From NCBI RefSeq assembly GCF_000688015.1, contig NZ_JIAD01000001.1, positions 992,001 through 1,056,000 on the forward strand: a stretch of DNA of 64,000 nucleotides. Direction: 5' to 3'. A program made the position numbers and the translations under genes. Below are positions 33,840-42,496 of this stretch, in pieces; the first letter of the stretch is position 1, and the number at the start of each line of letters is the position of its first letter. Origin of the DNA: Eubacterium sp. AB3007 (GTDB taxonomy: Bacteria > Bacillota > Clostridia > Peptostreptococcales > Anaerovoracaceae). The notes under the pieces are model-generated. The model saw only the letters and a program-made list of their open reading frames with translations. It was not told the origin of the DNA and ran no database searches.

Positions 33840-35198
33840 CTAGTTCTTCAGGCTCTGCATGGGTGCGGGGATGCGTCCTCCCCTGCGGATCATCTTCGCC
33901 GGGGACTGGGTGCGGACCTTCATCACCGGGCCGCTTCCCAGCAGTCCCCCGAAGTCCAGTTCTTCTCCTGCAGGAACATCGATGGCGGGGATGACCCGAA
34001 CGGCCGTGGTCTTGCTGTTCACCATGCCAATGGCCGCTTCGTCTGCGATGATCCCTGCGATCACCTCCTGACTGGTATCCCCGGGGATGACGATCATATC
34101 CAGACCCACTGAGCAGACCGCAGTCATGGCCTCCAGTTTCTCGATGGACAAAGCCTCCTTCCGGGCCGCGTCGATCATACCAGCATCCTCTGTCACCGGA
34201 ATAAAAGCTCCGGACAGACCTCCCACACTGGAACTTGCCATCAGGCCGCCCTTCTTCACCGCATCGTTGAGCATCGCCAGCGCCGCGGTGGTCCCGTGGG
34301 CCCCCACCTGTTCCAGCCCGATCTCTTCCAGAATGTATGCCACAGAATCGCCGATGGCCGGGGTGGGCGCCAGGGAAAGATCGATGATCCCAAAACGGAC
34401 CCCCAGCATCTCTGCCGCTTCTGTCCCCACCAGCTGGCCCACACGGGTGATCTTGAAGGCAGTCTTCTTGATCGTTTCCGCTACCTCATCCATGGTTGCC
34501 TCCGCTGGCATCTTCGACAGCACTGCCCGCACAACCCCCGGACCAGAGACGCCTACACTGAGCACGCAGTCCGCTTCGGTGATCCCGTGGAAGGCGCCTG
34601 CCATGAAGGGATTGTCCTCCACAGCGTTGCAGAACACCACAAGCTTGGCGCAGCCGATGCACTTGTTATGCTTTGTGCGCTCCGCAGCCTCCCGGACCTT
34701 CTCTCCCATGAGCGCCACCGCATCCATGTTGATGCCTGCCTTGGTGGAACCCACATTGACAGAGGAGCACACCAGCTCTGTCTCCGCCAGTGCCCGGGGA
34801 ATGGAGTCGATCAACTCCCGATCTCCAGGGCCGAATCCCTTCTGTACCAGCGCCGAATAGCCGCCGATGAAGTTCACGCCCACGTCATGGGCAACCTTGT
34901 CCAAGGTGCAGGCGTATTCAACCGGATCCCCGCCGCTGACGCCAGCCAGCAGGGAGATCGGTGTCACAGAGATCCGCTTGTTGACAATGGGAATGCCGTA
35001 TTTCTTCTCCAGGTATTCCCCGGTAGCCACCAGATCCTTCGCGTGGGTGTAGATCTTGTCGTAGACCTTCTGGCAGGACCGGTGGATGTCCGCGTCTGCG
35101 CAGTCTATGAGGGAAATGCCCATGGTGATGGTTCGGATATCAAGATTCTCTTCCTGTATCATGGTGATGGTTTCCATGATGTCGCTCATATTCAACAT
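33840..35198 (-). CDS. UPF0210 / DUF711 family protein
   Basis: Conserved protein of unknown function related to pyruvate formate-lyase-like folds by annotation, 452 residues. Typical sequence: [71 protein letters not shown]. Starts at 35204, 35198 and 35189 are possible; 35198 has GGAGGG 6 nt upstream. It follows the ACT-domain gene by 15 nt; this pair is a very common operon, but no reaction is known to me. Confidence 0.9.
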   Translation of the reverse strand: MLNMSDIMETITMIQEENLDIRTITMGISLIDCADADIHRSCQKVYDKIYTHAKDLVATGEYLEKKYGIPIVNKRISVTPISLLAGVSGGDPVEYACTLDKVAHDVGVNFIGGYSALVQKGFGPGDRELIDSIPRALAETELVCSSVNVGSTKAGINMDAVALMGEKVREAAERTKHNKCIGCAKLVVFCNAVEDNPFMAGAFHGITEADCVLSVGVSGPGVVRAVLSKMPAEATMDEVAETIKKTAFKITRVGQLVGTEAAEMLGVRFGIIDLSLAPTPAIGDSVAYILEEIGLEQVGAHGTTAALAMLNDAVKKGGLMASSSVGGLSGAFIPVTEDAGMIDAARKEALSIEKLEAMTAVCSVGLDMIVIPGDTSQEVIAGIIADEAAIGMVNSKTTAVRVIPAIDVPAGEELDFGGLLGSGPVMKVRTQSPAKMIRRGGRIPAPMQSLKN

Positions 35199-35213
35199 AG
35201 CCATCCCTCCATC

Positions 35214-35489
35214 CTAGATCCTGTGCATAGAATTGAAGATATTCTCGTGCATGACGTGGACCTGCATACCAGGAACCGCTTCCTCGATCCCGTGTCGGAT
35301 CTCGTCGATTCCCTTGGTGGCGTCCGTAATGTTCAAAATCATAATCATGCAGAAATAGCCTTCCAGCACAGACTGGGTCACCTCCATGACGCTGGCACCT
35401 GCGGCAGCCACCGCCCCGGATACCTGGGTCAGCACACCGATGTCATCTTTCCCCACAACAGTGGCAACGGCTTTGATCGTTTCGTTCAT
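35214..35489 (-). CDS. ACT domain-containing protein (UPF0237)
   Basis: A 91-residue single ACT domain (MNETIKAVATVVGKDDIGVLTQVSGAVAAAGASVMEVTQSVLEGYF), expected to bind a small ligand, often an amino acid, and to regulate a partner by dimerisation. Relatives resemble GcvR. First gene of the pair with UPF0210; octamer-repeat array 2 lies about 60 nt upstream. Confidence 0.9.
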   Translation of the reverse strand: MNETIKAVATVVGKDDIGVLTQVSGAVAAAGASVMEVTQSVLEGYFCMIMILNITDATKGIDEIRHGIEEAVPGMQVHVMHENIFNSMHRI

Positions 35490-35548
35490 CGTCTTCTCCT
35501 ATGCGCCTGTGGCGCTGTCCAAAGTTGTAACTCTTATCGAGCGGTGGG

Positions 35549-35691
35549 TTATGGCAGATTCGATTATGCTTATGGCAGTGCCATAAGCATAGATTGCTTT
35601 GCCATAAGAATTATCCCAAAAACCCGTTTTTGTTATGGCAAAACCGCTCATGCTTATGGCACTGCCATAAGCATGTGCAAACTTGCCATAA
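35549..35691. repeat. Octamer-repeat array 2 (eight TTATGGCA/TGCCATAA half-sites)
   Basis: Forward TTATGGCA at 35549, 35570, 35633, 35654; inverted TGCCATAA at 35579, 35600, 35663, 35684 (start positions). Each unit is octamer-13-octamer-1-octamer-13-octamer, with 25 nt between units, the same plan as array 1. The inner spacers end in ATGC before the octamer in all four arms. The rest of the spacer sequence differs from array 1, so geometry and octamer, not whole sequence, are conserved. Confidence 0.9.
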
Positions 35692-35739
35692 CCTCCCACG
35701 TAAAAGGGCTGACGCACCTAAACGTCAGCCTCAAACATC

Positions 35740-36669
35740 CTATGCGTTCAAGAATCCCTGAATGATCTTTTCCTCGGCTTCTTCCTCGGTGAGACCAAGA
35801 GTACGCAGTTTCAGGAGCTGATCACCAGCCACCTTGCCGATGGCCGCCTCGTGGATCAGGTTAGCGTCCAGATCTGCCGCCAGAAGCTCTGGCTCAGCGT
35901 TGACTCTGCCCTTGTCCACCAGGATGGCGTCACACTCGGAATGCCCCATGCAACGGTTGTTACCAGCGATCTTGGAGTGGTACTCCTGATAGGAATTCCC
36001 CTTGGCGACAGAACGGGAGATCAGATTGACCCCGCTGTCCTCCCCATCCAGGTCTACCGCAAAGTCCGTAGAGGCGTACTGCTCCCCTTCCGTCAGAAGA
36101 CTCTCGTGGATCACAAGCTTGGCTCGAGGGCCGATGGAACCTCTGGTCTTACGGACGGTGTGATCTACCCCGCCGATCTGAGAGGTGTTCATCTCCAGAT
36201 AGGAATCCTCACCCAGCTGGACCTCCGTCTGCGGATCGATGAAACGCAGACCTTCCCCGCTGCCGGTGCCCACATGCTTTTCCTCATAGACGACCCGGGA
36301 ACCCTTGTCCAGCAGGAAGCGGTGGATTCCGTTATGTCTGGCCTCTCCCTCTCCATCGGTATGTACACCGCAGCCGGCTACGATCAACACATCTGCATCT
36401 GCACCGATATGGAAATCGTTGTAGACCAGATCATCCACGTTACCGTGAGAGATGCAGGCCGGAATGAATACCTTCTCTCCCTTGGTGCCTGGATCTACAT
36501 ATATATCCAATCCGCTGCCGCCCTCCTTGGGCTCGATCCGAACGTGCTCTGTGGATTCGCGCCCCATACAGGTGCCATTTCCTCTGATATTATATGCACC
36601 GTCAAAACCATCCTCTGGAGAATAATCCGCCACCAGATTCAGCAGTTCTTCCATTACCTTATCTGTCAT
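35740..36669 (-). CDS. SufB/SufD family Fe-S cluster scaffold protein (SmsB-like)
   Basis: Scaffold subunit for Fe-S cluster assembly, 309 residues, shorter than SufB of the full SUF system. Right-handed beta-helix region with SDMVYNDFHIG-like and LEMNTSQIGGVDHTVRKTRGSI repeats; family endings are CMGHSECDAIL, AEPELLAADLDANLIHEAAIGKV. The start at 36669 overlaps the sufC stop (ATGA). With SufC as its only neighbour it resembles the minimal SUF-like (SMS) system of anaerobes. Confidence 0.87.
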   Translation of the reverse strand: MTDKVMEELLNLVADYSPEDGFDGAYNIRGNGTCMGRESTEHVRIEPKEGGSGLDIYVDPGTKGEKVFIPACISHGNVDDLVYNDFHIGADADVLIVAGCGVHTDGEGEARHNGIHRFLLDKGSRVVYEEKHVGTGSGEGLRFIDPQTEVQLGEDSYLEMNTSQIGGVDHTVRKTRGSIGPRAKLVIHESLLTEGEQYASTDFAVDLDGEDSGVNLISRSVAKGNSYQEYHSKIAGNNRCMGHSECDAILVDKGRVNAEPELLAADLDANLIHEAAIGKVAGDQLLKLRTLGLTEEEAEEKIIQGFLNA

Positions 36670-37415
36670 TTCAGCATCTCCTTTCCGAGGTTCGCACAGT
36701 CGTCCTTGCCTGCAGGACACACGGTCTTCTCATCCGCCATTAACTGGGGCAGGATCTCCTCTCTGGGCCCTGCCACACGGACACGGCCATCAGCGATGAC
36801 GATGATATCGTCAGCGATCTCCAGCAATCTTTCCTGATGGGAGATCACCATCAGCATCTTGTCTTTCTGCTGCTTCAGTTTCTCAAAGGTGTTCACCAGT
36901 CCGTGGAAGCTCCACAGGTCAATGCCTGCCTCCGGTTCATCAAAGATCATCAGCTTGGCATCCTTCCGTGCCAGGACAGTGGCGATCTCGATCCGCTTGA
37001 TCTCTCCGCCAGACAAAGACGAATCCACCTCTCTGTCAATATAGTCCGCGGTACATACGCCCACCGCGTCCATGACCCGGTAGATCTCCTGCTCGCTGAT
37101 CTGGCCTCCCGCCGCCAGCTGCAACATATCCCGCACGGTGATTCCCTTGAACCGCACCGGCTGCTGAAAAGCATAGGCTACGCCGCACTTGGCTCTATCT
37201 GTGATATCCATACCGGTCAGATTCAGTCCATCCATGAGAAGCTGTCCTCCGGTCATCTTCACCACACCTGAGATCGCCTTGGCCAGGCTGGTCTTGCCGC
37301 CCCCGTTGGGGCCTGTCACGATGGTCAGCTTGCCTGTGCTGACCTGCATATCGATTCCCTTCAGTATCTCCGCGCCGTCCTCGGCGGTCCATCTGAGGTC
37401 GTTAACTCTAAGCAT
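36666..37415 (-). CDS. sufC: Fe-S cluster assembly ATPase SufC
   Basis: ABC-type soluble ATPase that drives the SufB scaffold. 249 residues: Walker A GPNGGGKTS about 36-44, Q-loop AYAFQQPVRFKGITV, signature SLSGGEIKRIEIA, Walker B KLMIFDEPEAGIDLW. The ATG at 37415 has GGAGG upstream. First gene of the sufC-sufB pair. Confidence 0.92.
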   Translation of the reverse strand: MLRVNDLRWTAEDGAEILKGIDMQVSTGKLTIVTGPNGGGKTSLAKAISGVVKMTGGQLLMDGLNLTGMDITDRAKCGVAYAFQQPVRFKGITVRDMLQLAAGGQISEQEIYRVMDAVGVCTADYIDREVDSSLSGGEIKRIEIATVLARKDAKLMIFDEPEAGIDLWSFHGLVNTFEKLKQQKDKMLMVISHQERLLEIADDIIVIADGRVRVAGPREEILPQLMADEKTVCPAGKDDCANLGKEMLK

Positions 37416-37427
37416 TGTTTCCTCCAA

Positions 37428-37694
37428 TTATAATGAATATGTCGTACCTATATAGTTTATCTCATCTTTCGTCTGCTGTATACCCCCAAAATTCTGGAAT
37501 CAATCGGATGTTTGCAATAAAATGCAAAAGACAGGATGCTTCGTCCTGTCCCTTTCTCTGAACGCTCTCCCATGAATTCATCCTCCATGTGAAGATGCGC
37601 CGGACCCGAAACCTTTTGTGCAATCCTTCCCTGACCATCCACGAGATAACTGAAACTAATAATGTCGATATTCGTTAATAAAGAGGTCGCAGAC
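37428..37694. other. Intergenic region between sufC and padR with one minus-strand terminator-like hairpin
   Basis: GACAGGA (37530-37536) and TCCTGTC (37544-37550) form a stem whose minus-strand 3' side runs into TTTTGCATTTTATT. It lies about 115 nt upstream of sufC, so it could attenuate sufC, or end an unseen small transcript. An 85-codon open frame across it has no ribosome site and is not called. Confidence 0.4.
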
Positions 37695-38009
37695 ATGGCA
37701 AGAGAGAAATTCAAGACCCTGACAGAGCAGATGTACTACATACTGCTTTGTCTGAGAAAAGAACGGCACGGCACAGATATCATGGCCGCAGTGTCAGAAC
37801 TAACAGAAGACCGAGTGCACATCGGTCCGGGAACACTCTACCATCTTTTGGAGCAGTTTCAGGCGGCGGAGATGATCCGAGAAACCAAAGTAGAGGGGAG
37901 AAAACGCAGTTACCTTCTCACAGAGATCGGAAAGGATGCCCTCCGCCGGGAAAACCAGCGCCTGCGAATACAACTCTCCGATTATGAGAGAGAATTTGGA
38001 AAGGAATAG
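37695..38009 (+). CDS. PadR family transcriptional regulator
   Basis: A 104-residue winged-helix DNA-binding protein (LTEQMYYILLCLRKERHGTDIMAAVSE..., then VHIGPGTLYHLLEQF, then RKRSYLLTEIGKDALRRE). PadR repressors often control a neighbouring membrane protein gene and respond to stress or small molecules. The ATG at 37695 (AAAGAGGT upstream) is preferred over one at 37662. It is 9 nt before a DUF2812 gene, the usual partnership in Firmicutes. Confidence 0.9.
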   Translation: MAREKFKTLTEQMYYILLCLRKERHGTDIMAAVSELTEDRVHIGPGTLYHLLEQFQAAEMIRETKVEGRKRSYLLTEIGKDALRRENQRLRIQLSDYEREFGKE

Positions 38010-38018
38010 GTATTGACA

Positions 38019-38915
38019 ATGAGAAATCAGAAAGAATACCGGAGAAGGCTGTTGAATTTCCTCCCCTTTGATCATGATGGAATTGAGAACTATTTGGAGA
38101 AGCAGGCACAGGAAGGGTGGCAGTTGGATCACATCGGCGGGTATTTCTGGTACTTTCGAAGAGAGAAACCCACACAGGTGCACTATCATGTGGTCCATCT
38201 GCCGGAAGTATCCGCCTATGACCCGGAAGATACCCCGGAGCGTCAGCGTTTTGATGACTACTGCCGGGAAGCCGGCTTGATCCGTGTGGACGGAGGCGCA
38301 GGTGGCAAGATGATGATCTACGCCTCCCAGGAAGCCGATCCCGTCCCCATTGACACCGATGAGCACATCCGGCTGGAATCCATCCGACGGAGCATGCGGA
38401 CATCCCTGCTGCCCCTATGGATCCTCCTGATCATTTGCTTGGGTCTGAACGTAAGAAACGTGTTCTCAGAAGGATCCTACTATTTCGGTATTCCCGGGCT
38501 GCTGTCGAAGATCGTGATCGTTTCCGGTTTGCTTTTGATGGTAACCAGTCTGCTCTTCTATTTCCTGTGGCTCGCCCGTTCCCGAAAGTCGGTGGCCGAG
38601 GGTGGTGCCTGCGCCTCCACTGGGTTATACGGACGGCTATTCAGCCTGTTCACCTGGTTTGTTGTCACGGTAACCGTGCTCTGCGTCCTGGCTTCTATCT
38701 GCAAACCCGGTGGACTGTCCTTGGTAGGACTCCTGGTTGCTATTGCCGTTTTGCTGCTCAACTGGCTGGTCAGACGCAACTCTGTCAGGATGCGAAGGAA
38801 GGGAATTTCCCGACAGAAGAACATGTTGGTCACTGCAGGCTTCCTCCTGCTTGACATGGTGATTATCTTCGGTACAGCCATGGCTTGGATATTCTTCTGC
38901 ATCATGTACCTTTAG
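38019..38915 (+). CDS. DUF2812 domain-containing membrane protein
   Basis: 298 residues. N-terminal soluble DUF2812 domain (FLPFDHDGIENYLEKQAQEGWQLDHIGGYFWYF...), then about five membrane helices in the second half. Probably the target of the PadR regulator encoded just upstream. Function unknown. A TTG at 38013 is an alternative start, nearer to the AAGGA site; the ATG at 38019 is chosen conservatively. Confidence 0.85.
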   Translation: MRNQKEYRRRLLNFLPFDHDGIENYLEKQAQEGWQLDHIGGYFWYFRREKPTQVHYHVVHLPEVSAYDPEDTPERQRFDDYCREAGLIRVDGGAGGKMMIYASQEADPVPIDTDEHIRLESIRRSMRTSLLPLWILLIICLGLNVRNVFSEGSYYFGIPGLLSKIVIVSGLLLMVTSLLFYFLWLARSRKSVAEGGACASTGLYGRLFSLFTWFVVTVTVLCVLASICKPGGLSLVGLLVAIAVLLLNWLVRRNSVRMRRKGISRQKNMLVTAGFLLLDMVIIFGTAMAWIFFCIMYL

Positions 38916-38922
38916 ATCAATC

Positions 38923-39597
38923 TCAGCCCTTCCATCCCCTCGCTCCCGGATCAATGAGACCCGCCGCCGTGTATAGCATGGCATTGCAGATAGAGGCGGC
39001 AACGTTGCTTCCTCCTTTGCGGCCCAGCGCCACGATGGCCGGCACGTCATACCTCCTGCAGGTCTCCAGGATCAGTTCCTTACTCTCCACCACATTCACA
39101 AAGCCCACCGGCACGCCGATGATCATGGCCGGCCGCAGGCCCTCCTCCATCAGTTCCGCCAGTTTGATCAACGCCGTGGGCGCGTTCCCCACCGCAAAGA
39201 CCGCATGGGGATGCTCCGATGCTCCGTATGTCATAGATGCCACCGCCCGGGTGGTCCCATCTGCCTTGGCCTTCTCCGCGATGGCTTTCTCTGCCATGTA
39301 GCAGAAGGCCTCTCCTCCCAGCTTACCCAACGTCGGTTTGGTGATGCCGGAGAGGGCCATATTGGTGTCCGTGATGATCACCGGTGCCTCCTTCATGACC
39401 TCCACGCCTCGTTCCACAGCGTGCTCCGTGAAGGCAAGGTTCTCCGCATAGTCAAAATCCGCGGTGGTGTGGATCACCCGGCGCACCACCGCCAGATTCT
39501 CTTCCGGGATCACGATGCCTTTCTCGTCCAGTTCCTTCTGTATGATACCCATGCTGGTCCGCTCGATGTCCGCGGGCAAAACGTGTTTGAATTCCAT
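38923..39597 (-). CDS. cbiC: Cobalt-precorrin-8 methylmutase
   Basis: Moves the C-11 methyl group to C-12, giving cobyrinic acid. 224 residues; catalytic His43 is in RRVIHTTADFDY. Other motifs: VIITDTNMALSGI, GGEAFCYM, GRKGGSNVAASICNAML. Second gene after cbiP, 1 nt after its stop. Confidence 0.95.
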   Translation of the reverse strand: MEFKHVLPADIERTSMGIIQKELDEKGIVIPEENLAVVRRVIHTTADFDYAENLAFTEHAVERGVEVMKEAPVIITDTNMALSGITKPTLGKLGGEAFCYMAEKAIAEKAKADGTTRAVASMTYGASEHPHAVFAVGNAPTALIKLAELMEEGLRPAMIIGVPVGFVNVVESKELILETCRRYDVPAIVALGRKGGSNVAASICNAMLYTAAGLIDPGARGWKG

Positions 39598-39598
39598 A

Positions 39599-41095
39599 TT
39601 ATTCCTCCCCGTGTCTCTGGTATTCCCTCATGATCTCGTAGATCTTCTCGATATCCAGGGCTGCCCGAACTCCATCGGCCAGCTTGTCATACTCTCTCTG
39701 GGCATAAGCCCGGTGATCCATGGGCTTCAGATCATCGATATCGATACCCTTGCACTCGGCCAGCCAAATGGCCAGTTTCTCCGTCAGTGCGCCCGTATCG
39801 AAAAGCCCGTGGAGATAGGTCCCGTAGCAATTGCCGCTGAAGCAGCCGTCCAGGCTTCCGTCTGTCAGCCTGCAGAAGTCCTCGCCCCGGACGATGGTCT
39901 CGCCCATATGGATCTCGTAGGCATCCAACGCCGCCCCGGCCAAGGGGCCTGACACCACCTCTCCCTGCACCCGTGTACGGGTCTTTTCGGGCGTGAACGT
40001 GGTCGTTACCGGCAGCAGTCCCAGTCCGTGGAGGTACTCCCGATCCCCTTCCGTATGCTCCGGATTGTAGAGTTCCTCTCCCAGCATCTGATAGCCACCA
40101 CATACACCCAGCACCGGCGTTCCCCGGTCTGCCGCCTGCAGGATCTTCGCCTCCATGCCGCTCTCTCGCAGCCACACCAGATCATCCATGGTATTCTTTG
40201 TGCCAGGGAGCACGACAAGATCCGGTTCCTTCAGTTCCTCCGGACGGCGGGCGTACCGTACGCCGATGGCCGGATGCTCCTCCAGCACGGAGAAGTCCGT
40301 GAAATTCGACAGCCGTGGGACCCGAACCACGCAGACATCCAGTGGGCGGTCGACGGCTTCTTTCGTGAGCCGTGGCGCCAGGGAATCCTCATCGTCCAGA
40401 TCCACCTTCAGCATGGGGATCACACCCAGTACCGGAATGCCGGTCTTTTCCTCCAGCATGGACAGCCCCGGCCGCAGGATCTCAGGATCTCCACGGAACT
40501 TGTTGATCACCAGCCCTTCGATCCTGGCCTTTTCCTCCGGGAGCATCAGTTCCGCTGTTCCATAGAGCTGGGCGAACACACCGCCCCGGTCGATATCCCC
40601 CACCAGAAGCACGGGAGCATCCACCATCTGCGCCATTCCCATGTTGGCGATGTCGTCCTCTCTCAGGTTTATCTCCGCCGGACTGCCGGCGCCTTCGATG
40701 ACGATGATGTCATTCTCCTCCGCCAGTTCATCAAATGCCTTCTTCACCTCCGGGAACAGTTTGTGCTTGAATCTGAAATAGTCCACAGCGGACATCTCAT
40801 CCCGGATCTCCCCCAACACGATGATCTGACTACCGGTATCGCTGGAGGGTTTCAGCAGGATAGGGTTCATCCGCACGTCTGGCTCGATCATGGCCGCTTC
40901 CGCCTGCATCACCTGCGCTCGTCCCATCTCCTTGCCGTCCCGAGTGACATAACTGTTCAGCGCCATGTTCTGACTCTTAAAGGGCGCCACCTTGTACCCA
41001 TCCTGCCGGAATACCCGGCAAAGCCCGGCTGCCACCACGCTCTTTCCGGCATCGGACATGGTTCCCTGAATCATCACACACATCGCTTTTTTCAT
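39599..41095 (-). CDS. cbiP: Cobyric acid synthase
   Basis: ATP- and glutamine-dependent amidation of four side chains of adenosylcobyrinic a,c-diamide. 498 residues from the ATG at 41095, 6 nt after AAGGAGG. N-terminal dethiobiotin-synthetase-like ATPase (GTMSDAGKSVVAAGLCR, PFKSQNMALNSYV), C-terminal class I glutamine amidotransferase with the Cys nucleophile in GVCGGYQMLG and the His of LHGLFD. Confidence 0.95.
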   Translation of the reverse strand: MKKAMCVMIQGTMSDAGKSVVAAGLCRVFRQDGYKVAPFKSQNMALNSYVTRDGKEMGRAQVMQAEAAMIEPDVRMNPILLKPSSDTGSQIIVLGEIRDEMSAVDYFRFKHKLFPEVKKAFDELAEENDIIVIEGAGSPAEINLREDDIANMGMAQMVDAPVLLVGDIDRGGVFAQLYGTAELMLPEEKARIEGLVINKFRGDPEILRPGLSMLEEKTGIPVLGVIPMLKVDLDDEDSLAPRLTKEAVDRPLDVCVVRVPRLSNFTDFSVLEEHPAIGVRYARRPEELKEPDLVVLPGTKNTMDDLVWLRESGMEAKILQAADRGTPVLGVCGGYQMLGEELYNPEHTEGDREYLHGLGLLPVTTTFTPEKTRTRVQGEVVSGPLAGAALDAYEIHMGETIVRGEDFCRLTDGSLDGCFSGNCYGTYLHGLFDTGALTEKLAIWLAECKGIDIDDLKPMDHRAYAQREYDKLADGVRAALDIEKIYEIMREYQRHGEE

Positions 41096-41155
41096 CTTCA
41101 TCCTCCTTCGCTGTTTGCCTTTCTTCAACACAGCTATCCCCTTGTGAAATGACTC

Positions 41156-41195
41156 TTTTCCGTCAAACAGTAATTACGAATCATCTGACGGAAAA
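41156..41195 (-). other. Inverted repeat in the cbiP leader
   Basis: TTTTCCGTCA (41156-41165) and TGACGGAAAA (41186-41195) are perfect 10-bp arms around 20 nt. It lies between the cbiP promoter and start. No B12-box or other cobalamin riboswitch signature is seen. Confidence 0.5.
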
Positions 41196-41266
41196 ACACC
41201 GGCCGAAATCACGTAGTACCTGCTATTTTTCCACAAAAAGTCACTCCCACTGCACAAACAGCGTCT

Positions 41267-41294
41267 ATTATATCTTTCCTCAGGCGATAGTAAA
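41267..41294 (-). promoter_or_regulatory. Probable promoter of cbiP-cbiC
   Basis: Minus strand TTTACT (41289-41294), 16-nt spacer, TATAAT (41267-41272). A second inverted repeat GAATTCCGT/ACGGAATTC (41343-41384) lies between it and the cobD stop. Confidence 0.55.
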
Positions 41295-41417
41295 CCCAAA
41301 TATTTACATTTATAGGTATGATTATTCAACAAATCGCCCACTGAATTCCGTCAAGTTGAATCTAACTACGCTTCAACGGAATTCGACACGTCTGACCACC
41401 GCACTCTGCCCCAGATC

Positions 41418-42479
41418 TCATCTCATCAACACAATTTCCATGGTTCGTAGCAGCCGCTCGTTCTCTGCATGCGTCCGTACTGCCGTCCGAAACCATCCCG
41501 GGCCCAGCCCGCAGTAGTTGTCGCACCGCCGGAGCAGGATCCCATGCGCTTCCATCCGGTCCGCCAGATCCGCAGGCCCCCGAAACAGAAAATAATTGGC
41601 CTCTCCCGGAATCACGGCAAGTCCCAGGTTTTCCAAACCCCTCTGCACAAAGCCTCGTTCCTCCAGGACCAAGGCCCTCACTCTTTCCACGTATTCCGTT
41701 TCCTTAAGTGCCGCCAGCCCTGCCTCCTGCGCTAACTCAGACACGGCCCAGGGTTGCCCCGCGGCCCGCATCTTCTCCATGGCCGCGGGGCTTGCCGTCA
41801 GCAGATACCCAAGCCGCGCCCCCGCCATGGCATATAACTTGGTAAAGGCGCGCAGGATCAGCATGTTTGGAAACTCTTCCAGCCGACACATCATACTATG
41901 CCCTTCCGGATCCTCCAAAAACTCATTGAAGGATTCGTCCAGGAACAGGATGATCTCTCGTTCCCTGCAAACCTTCGCGATCTTTGCAAGGAGTTCCGGA
42001 TCCGTGGTCACACCGGTGGGGTTGTTGGGCTCGCACAGGAAGACCATGTCGATGTCCTCCCGCAAAGCATCCAAAATTTCCGGTCCTACCCGGAAGTTCT
42101 CTCCTTCCTTCAGCGGAAAACGAAGCACTTCACAACCGGCATTCTGCAGCGCATCCTCATATTCTGCGAATGCGGGCGCCGTCACCAGTGCCCTGCGCGG
42201 CGCCAGGCCCAGGGCGGCGCGATAGATCAGGTCTGCGCCGCCACCACCACACAGCACCTGCGCCGGTTTCACGCCGCAGTGCCGGGCGATAGCCACACTC
42301 AGTTCCCGGGCAAGCGGATCCGGGTAAAGCTCTAGCTTATCTGCCGCCTTCCGGATCGCCTCTGTCACCCCTGCCGGAACCCCCAGTGGACTGACGTTGG
42401 CCGAAAAATCCAGCGGCATCTCTCCATACTTATCCAGGTAGCTCTGCCAGTCTCCTCCATGGGTCAGTCGTTTTTCCAT
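41418..42479 (-). CDS. cobD: Threonine-phosphate decarboxylase
   Basis: PLP enzyme making (R)-1-amino-2-propanol phosphate for the lower-ligand arm of cobalamin. 353 residues, aminotransferase class I/II fold related to HisC: HGGDWQSYLDKYG start, LDFSANVSPLGVP, LCEPNNPTGV, and the PLP Lys in LRAFTKLYAMAGARLGYL. The ATG at 42479 is 8 nt after AGGAG; an ATG at 42485 is closer than ideal. It follows cbiB by 17 nt. Confidence 0.9.
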   Translation of the reverse strand: MEKRLTHGGDWQSYLDKYGEMPLDFSANVSPLGVPAGVTEAIRKAADKLELYPDPLARELSVAIARHCGVKPAQVLCGGGGADLIYRAALGLAPRRALVTAPAFAEYEDALQNAGCEVLRFPLKEGENFRVGPEILDALREDIDMVFLCEPNNPTGVTTDPELLAKIAKVCREREIILFLDESFNEFLEDPEGHSMMCRLEEFPNMLILRAFTKLYAMAGARLGYLLTASPAAMEKMRAAGQPWAVSELAQEAGLAALKETEYVERVRALVLEERGFVQRGLENLGLAVIPGEANYFLFRGPADLADRMEAHGILLRRCDNYCGLGPGWFRTAVRTHAENERLLRTMEIVLMR

Positions 42480-42496
42480 ACTCATGTCTCCTATCG

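Noticed and set aside
35499..35717. A 72-codon open frame with internal amino acid repeats over octamer array 2
   Set aside because: The repeats are a by-product of the DNA octamers; there is no ribosome site and the frame reads through the palindromes.
37457..37714. An 85-codon minus-strand open frame between sufC and padR with a weakly redoxin-like stretch (SYLVDGQGRIAQKV)
   Set aside because: No ribosome site, it overlaps the padR start and a terminator-like hairpin, and similarity is too short to call a gene or pseudogene.
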